From an uncultured Collinsella sp. (GTDB taxonomy: Bacteria; Actinomycetota; Coriobacteriia; Coriobacteriales; Coriobacteriaceae): 12,044 bases of DNA. Of the stretch, positions 7,118-12,044 are shown piece after piece. Each line of letters begins with the position of its first letter. Position 1 is the first letter of the stretch. Location of the stretch: positions 1 to 12,044 of the forward strand of contig URNQ01000032.1 in assembly GCA_900549245.1 (NCBI GenBank), given 5' to 3'. The notes under the pieces are model-generated. The model searched no databases. It saw only the letters and a program-made list of their open reading frames with translations, and was not told where the DNA came from. A program made the position numbers and the translations under genes.

Positions 7118-7495
7118 ATGATTCCCGGATCGAACAAGGATCATCCGTCCTTTTTAAAGTCGTTCTCCTATGCCATGGAGGGCTTCGTTACCGCCGTTAA
7201 GACCGAGCGCAACATTAAGGTCATGCTCGTGGCCGGTGTGTGCACTGTCATTGCCGGCTGCATCGTGGGGCTCGACATCGCCGAGTGGGGTACGGTCATT
7301 ATTTGCTGCGGCCTAGTGATTCACGGCGAGCTGTGCAATACCGCCATGGAGGCGATCGTTGACCTGGCAACCCAGGAGCTCCATCCGTTGGCCAAGCGTG
7401 CGAAGGATATCGCCGCCGCTTCTGTCTACGTTCTTTCCATTACCGCCGCGATTGTGGGTCTTTTGGTATTTGCCCACGCGCTCGGCTTTATTTAG
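7118..7495 (+). CDS. dgkA: Diacylglycerol/undecaprenol kinase family membrane protein
   Basis: Small integral membrane kinase of the DgkA family. In Gram-positives, members mainly phosphorylate undecaprenol to replenish the lipid carrier for cell-wall synthesis, so that substrate is likelier than diacylglycerol (inference). The 125 aa have hydrophobic segments at about 35-53, 57-70 and 100-120. The signature ELCNTAMEAIVDL is at 71-83 (Glu71, Asn74, Glu78), followed by AKRAKDIAAASV with the conserved Lys/Asp. A soluble N-terminal amphipathic region contains SFSYAMEGF and ERN. ATG 7118 is preceded by AGGAG at 7107-7111, which overlaps the ybeY TAG. It sits between ybeY and era, a classical arrangement in Firmicutes and relatives. 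Confidence 0.94.
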   Translation: MIPGSNKDHPSFLKSFSYAMEGFVTAVKTERNIKVMLVAGVCTVIAGCIVGLDIAEWGTVIICCGLVIHGELCNTAMEAIVDLATQELHPLAKRAKDIAAASVYVLSITAAIVGLLVFAHALGFI

Positions 7496-7507
7496 AAAGG
7501 GATTCCC

Positions 7508-8575
7508 ATGTCCGACAATACGCAGCCTGCCGATGAGATTCTGGATGACGAGTCCCTGGACGCGGTGGATGGCGAGGAGTTTGAGGAAGTCGAGGAGTTC
7601 GACCCGTTTGAGGGCATGAGCGACGAGGAACTCGACGCCCTGTGCGATGAGGACGACAGCCTCGCGGGCTTTGGCGACGTTGAGCCCGGTTTCCGCAGTG
7701 GCTTCGTGGCCTTGGTCGGCCGCCCCAACGCCGGTAAGTCAACGCTGCTCAACGCCTGCTATGGCAAAAAGGTCGCCATCACCTCGCCGGTGGCCCAGAC
7801 GACCCGCCGCCGCATGCGCGCCGTCGTCAACCGCCCCGGCTACCAGCTGGTCTTTGTCGATACCCCGGGTATCCACAAGCCCAAGGACGGTCTAGGGTCC
7901 GAGCTCAACAAGAGCGCGCTGTTCGAGCTGAACGATGTCGATGTTGTCGCGTTTTTGATTGATGCCACTAAACCGATCGGCAGGGGAGACGCCTGGGTTG
8001 CCGAGCGTGTCAAGAATGCCCGTTCCAAGAAGGTCCTGGTGCTCACCAAGGCCGATGAAGCCGACCCCGCACAGGTCATGGAGCAGCTTAAGGCCGCCCA
8101 CGAGCTTATGGAATATGACGACGAGATCGTGACGTCGTCGGTCAAGAACTTTAACGTCGATGCCTTCATCGAGACCGTTGCGCACTTTTTGCCCGAGGGT
8201 CCGCGTTGGTTCCCCGAGGACATGGGTACCGACGCTTCCGATGAGACGCTCGTTGCCGAGTTTGTGCGCGAGAAGGTCTTGCGCCGCACCCGTGATGAGA
8301 TCCCGCACTCCGTGGGCGTGATTTGCGATGCGCTTGAGCAGACCAAGAAGGTGCTGCGCGTGCACGCCACCATTTACGTTGAGCGCGAGGGCCAAAAGGG
8401 CATCATCATCGGCAAGGGCGGCGAGATGATCAAACATATCGGCATCGACGCCCGTCGCGACCTTGAGCGCATCTTTGGCACCCAGGTCTTTTTGGAGCTG
8501 GACGTGAAGGTCAAGGCCGGCTGGCGTGACGACGAGGCCCAGATTCGCCGCTTTGGCTATAACGCCGAGGATTAG
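7508..8575 (+). CDS. era: GTPase Era with acidic N-terminal extension
   Basis: Ribosome-assembly GTPase that binds the 3' end of 16S rRNA during 30S maturation. The 355 aa exceed the usual ~300 because the first ~60 residues are a highly acidic extension (26 Asp/Glu, no Lys/Arg before Arg63). The core has G1 GRPNAGKS (71-78), G2 region QTTRRR (~97-102), G3 DTPG (118-121), G4 TKAD (180-183, Thr replacing the usual Asn of NKxD) and a G5-like TSSVKN. The C-terminal KH domain has GKGGEMIKHIG (302-312). The start ATG 7508 has AAAGGGA at 7496-7502, five bases upstream. A later start would need an internal codon lacking such a site and would clip the folded domain or leave much of the acidic tail. 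It lies 12 bases after dgkA and 15 before recO. Position beside ybeY and rpsO fits 30S biogenesis. Confidence 0.96.
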   Translation: MSDNTQPADEILDDESLDAVDGEEFEEVEEFDPFEGMSDEELDALCDEDDSLAGFGDVEPGFRSGFVALVGRPNAGKSTLLNACYGKKVAITSPVAQTTRRRMRAVVNRPGYQLVFVDTPGIHKPKDGLGSELNKSALFELNDVDVVAFLIDATKPIGRGDAWVAERVKNARSKKVLVLTKADEADPAQVMEQLKAAHELMEYDDEIVTSSVKNFNVDAFIETVAHFLPEGPRWFPEDMGTDASDETLVAEFVREKVLRRTRDEIPHSVGVICDALEQTKKVLRVHATIYVEREGQKGIIIGKGGEMIKHIGIDARRDLERIFGTQVFLELDVKVKAGWRDDEAQIRRFGYNAED

Positions 8576-8590
8576 GGACACGCGGCGCGA

Positions 8591-9340
8591 ATGGCAGGTT
8601 CTCGTACATATCGCACGAAGGTGCTCGTCCTCGACAAGACCAAGCTCAAGGAAACCGACCTGATCTTGACGATGCTTGACGAGCGGGGTCGGCAGGTTCG
8701 TGCCGTGGCAAAGGGCGCCCGCAAACCCGGCGGACGCCTGGCAGCGCGCTGCGAGATGTTCTGTACCGTTGATCTGCTGCTTGCGCATGGACGGTCCCTC
8801 GACGTGGTTTCCCAGGCCGAGCTTATGGAGGCGCCGCTCGGCGCTGCTCCCGATTACGAGATGACATGCGCCGCAAGCGCGATCGCCGAGGTCGCGCGCG
8901 TGTGCTCGTTCGAGGACGCCGAGGACCCGTTTACCTTTGCCATCACGCAGCGAGCGCTTGCCTTGGTGGGCAGCGGGCTCGACGCGGCGCATATGGATCT
9001 ACTTGTGGCGGCATATGTCTTTAAGCTGCTGTCCCACGTTGGCTACCGACCCGATTTTTCGGCCTGCGTGCTGTGCGGAGACCCCATGCTGTCGTATTTT
9101 TCGCCCCAGGCGGGCGGTCTCATGTGCGGATCGTGCGCGTCGAGCGTTCCGGGTGCCGAGCTGGTGTCGACCGGTGAGGTCGCATGGCTGCGCGCTCTAA
9201 TGTCCATGACGTTCGATGCCCTTATGGCCGAGCAGATCGATCCGCATACGGCTGCGTTTTTGCTGGGGCTTTCGCATGTTTGGGCCGCCACGCACACCGA
9301 TCAGCGACTCCGTGCGATGGAATTCATGTTGGGTCGGTGA
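8591..9340 (+). CDS. recO: DNA repair protein RecO
   Basis: Recombination mediator that, with RecR, loads RecA onto SSB-coated single strands in RecF-pathway repair and anneals complementary strands. The 249 aa have an N-terminal OB-fold beginning YRTKVLVLDKTKLKETD, with the typical GRQVRAVAKGARKP segment. A helical region follows, then a C4 zinc site with Cys159/162 (CVLC) and Cys179/182 (CGSC), present in many Gram-positive-type RecO proteins. ATG 8591 is 15 bases after era. The only upstream Shine-Dalgarno-like match is AGGGA at 8574-8578, overlapping the era stop with a long 12-base spacing, so translation is probably weak or coupled to era. This is the last gene of the dnaJ-to-recO run. 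No terminator is visible after its TGA. Confidence 0.95.
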   Translation: MAGSRTYRTKVLVLDKTKLKETDLILTMLDERGRQVRAVAKGARKPGGRLAARCEMFCTVDLLLAHGRSLDVVSQAELMEAPLGAAPDYEMTCAASAIAEVARVCSFEDAEDPFTFAITQRALALVGSGLDAAHMDLLVAAYVFKLLSHVGYRPDFSACVLCGDPMLSYFSPQAGGLMCGSCASSVPGAELVSTGEVAWLRALMSMTFDALMAEQIDPHTAAFLLGLSHVWAATHTDQRLRAMEFMLGR

Positions 9341-9364
9341 TGATGCGCAGGTGCGCGCCGCTTG

Positions 9365-9373
9365 TGGTAACAT
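9365..9373 (+). promoter_or_regulatory. Putative extended -10 promoter element for rpsO
   Basis: TGGTAACAT (9365-9373) fits an extended -10 pattern, TG-N-TANNNT, with no clear -35 box upstream. A start near 9380 would give an rpsO leader of roughly 100 bases. The dyad TACCGA-CCTG-TTGGTA (9373-9388, one G-T pair) abuts the element. It could be an operator-like DNA dyad or, if transcription begins further upstream, an RNA stem. Inference from motif only. Confidence 0.3.
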
Positions 9374-9432
9374 ACCGACCTGTTGGTACCTCGACCTTGG
9401 ATGTTCGCTCCACCGGCGGCTTCCCAGTCCGA

Positions 9433-9458
9433 GGCGAATAGAGTCGCCCACGGGCGAC
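9433..9458 (+). promoter_or_regulatory. Structured rpsO leader with two competing hairpins
   Basis: Upstream of the rpsO Shine-Dalgarno (AAAGGTG, 9467-9473), GTCGCCC (9443-9449) and GGGCGAC (9452-9458) form a perfect inverted repeat: effectively a six-pair stem with a four-base loop. The same left arm can instead pair with GGCGA at 9433-9437 (stem 9433-9437/9444-9448, six-base loop), so the two structures are mutually exclusive. Autogenous control by S15 through structured leaders is established in several bacterial groups with unrelated RNA shapes. That this leader does so is inference. Confidence 0.45.
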
Positions 9459-9478
9459 GCGAAACGAAAGGTGAAACA

Positions 9479-9757
9479 ATGACTGTTTCCAAAGAGCGCA
9501 AGGCGGAGCTGACCGCCCAGTTCGGTAACTCCCCGGTCGATACCGGTAACCCCAAGGTTCAGGTCGCCATCCTGTCCGAGCGCATCAAGGAGCTGACCGA
9601 GCACATGAAGTCCCACCAGAAGGACTTCCACACCCGTCGTGGCCTGCTCATGCTCGTCGGCCGTCGTCGTCGTCTTCTCTCCTACATCAAGAAGAACGAC
9701 ATCGTCGAGTACCGTGAGCTCATCAAGGCTCTGGGCATCCGCGACAACATCCAGTAA
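9479..9757 (+). CDS. rpsO: 30S ribosomal protein S15 (uS15)
   Basis: Primary 16S rRNA-binding protein of the central domain of the small subunit. It nucleates platform assembly and contributes to a bridge with the 50S subunit. The 92 aa align over their full length with the family: GNSPVDTGNPKVQVA, ERIKELTEHMKSHQKDFHTRRGL, and LVGRRRRLLSYIKK with the conserved basic RNA-binding face, ending IKALGIRD. ATG 9479 is preceded by AAAGGTG at 9467-9473 with five-base spacing; the open frame extending back to 9383 is leader sequence without family similarity. Codon use is strongly biased to C-ending codons, as expected for a highly expressed gene. It is followed by an intrinsic terminator and pnp, the conserved rpsO-pnp order also seen in E. 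coli. Confidence 0.98.
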   Translation: MTVSKERKAELTAQFGNSPVDTGNPKVQVAILSERIKELTEHMKSHQKDFHTRRGLLMLVGRRRRLLSYIKKNDIVEYRELIKALGIRDNIQ

Positions 9758-9772
9758 GGATTTGTACATGCT

Positions 9773-9804
9773 AAGAGCGTCCTGCGCAGCGGGGCGCTCT
9801 TTTT
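9773..9804 (+). terminator. Rho-independent terminator after rpsO
   Basis: AAGAGCGTCCTG (9773-9784) pairs with CGGGGCGCTCTT (9790-9801) around the five-base loop CGCAG, giving a 12-pair stem with two G-U pairs, and the T-run covers 9800-9804. It starts 15 bases after the rpsO stop. It is the clearest terminator in the window and probably separates most rpsO transcripts from pnp, though partial readthrough is common in this gene pair elsewhere. Confidence 0.9.
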
Positions 9805-9812
9805 GTGTAAGG

Positions 9813-9895
9813 GCGTGAACAATCACGCTCTGAAGCGTGGCGGGGGCAGGGGGCCCGCGTCACATGAGAAGCCCGCAGGCAAGGGGCCTGTGGGG
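9813..9895 (+). promoter_or_regulatory. Hairpin-rich pnp leader
   Basis: Three inverted repeats fill the stretch between the terminator and the pnp Shine-Dalgarno. CACGCT-CTGA-AGCGTG is at 9824-9839; its left arm can also pair with GCGTG at 9813-9817. GCGGG/CCCGC is at 9840-9844/9854-9858, possibly extended by GTG/CAC. CCCGCAGGC/GCCTGTGGG is at 9872-9880/9886-9894 (nine pairs, one G-U), ending just before TAAAGGAG. In E. coli, the pnp leader hairpin is cut by RNase III and used for PNPase autocontrol. An analogous role here is inference. No convincing pnp promoter was found; AACAAT at 9818-9823 is a poor -10 candidate. Confidence 0.5.
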
Positions 9896-9907
9896 TAAAG
9901 GAGAACA

Positions 9908-12044
<2,137 letters not shown>

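Noticed and set aside
9345..9356. GCGC-AGGT-GCGC hairpin after recO as a terminator
   Set aside because: Only four pairs and no following T-run.
9383..9478. N-terminally extended rpsO from 9383
   Set aside because: The extra 32 residues have no S15 similarity and cover the hairpin leader. ATG 9479 has an ideal ribosome site.

Overview
The window is a gene-dense, high-GC (about 60% by eye) bacterial chromosome segment. Every gene I can support is on the + strand. Protein character (actinobacterial-type Era entry before the P-loop, DusB-like Dus, RecO with a C4 zinc site), heavy use of GTG/TTG starts and the gene order suggest a Coriobacteriia member, plausibly Collinsella. That placement is inference from pattern recognition, not a database result.

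Layout. Bases 1-1942: the 3' part of a dihydrouridine synthase gene, then hemW, which carries an in-frame TAG at codon 70 and is probably non-functional as written. Bases 2000-4333: two consecutive J-protein genes. The first has a J domain, a Gly/Phe linker and a complete four-repeat zinc domain, but its second substrate-binding domain is replaced by hydrophobic, apparently membrane-spanning segments. The second is a full-length canonical DnaJ. Bases 4343-9340: a tightly packed run, mtaB-phoH-ybeY-dgkA-era-recO, with overlaps or gaps of 15 bases or less. It covers tRNA thiomethylation, RNA-linked ATPase activity, 16S rRNA/ribosome maturation, undecaprenol or diacylglycerol phosphorylation, 30S assembly and recombinational repair. 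Bases 9341-12044: rpsO with a structured leader, a strong intrinsic terminator, a hairpin-rich pnp leader and the 5' 712 codons of pnp, which runs off the window.

Functionally this is a housekeeping block centred on translation, RNA maturation and protein folding. It resembles the classical hemW-hrcA-grpE-dnaK-dnaJ-mtaB-phoH-ybeY-dgkA-era-recO order of many Gram-positives. Here hrcA, grpE and dnaK are absent, and the slot between hemW and the canonical dnaJ is filled by the membrane-type J-protein. No tRNA, rRNA, CRISPR array, insertion sequence or phage gene was seen, and no stretch over 300 bases lacks a gene.

Most notable: the membrane-anchored DnaJ-like protein, the nonsense codon in hemW, the lysine/arginine-free acidic extension of Era, and the competing hairpins in the rpsO and pnp leaders.
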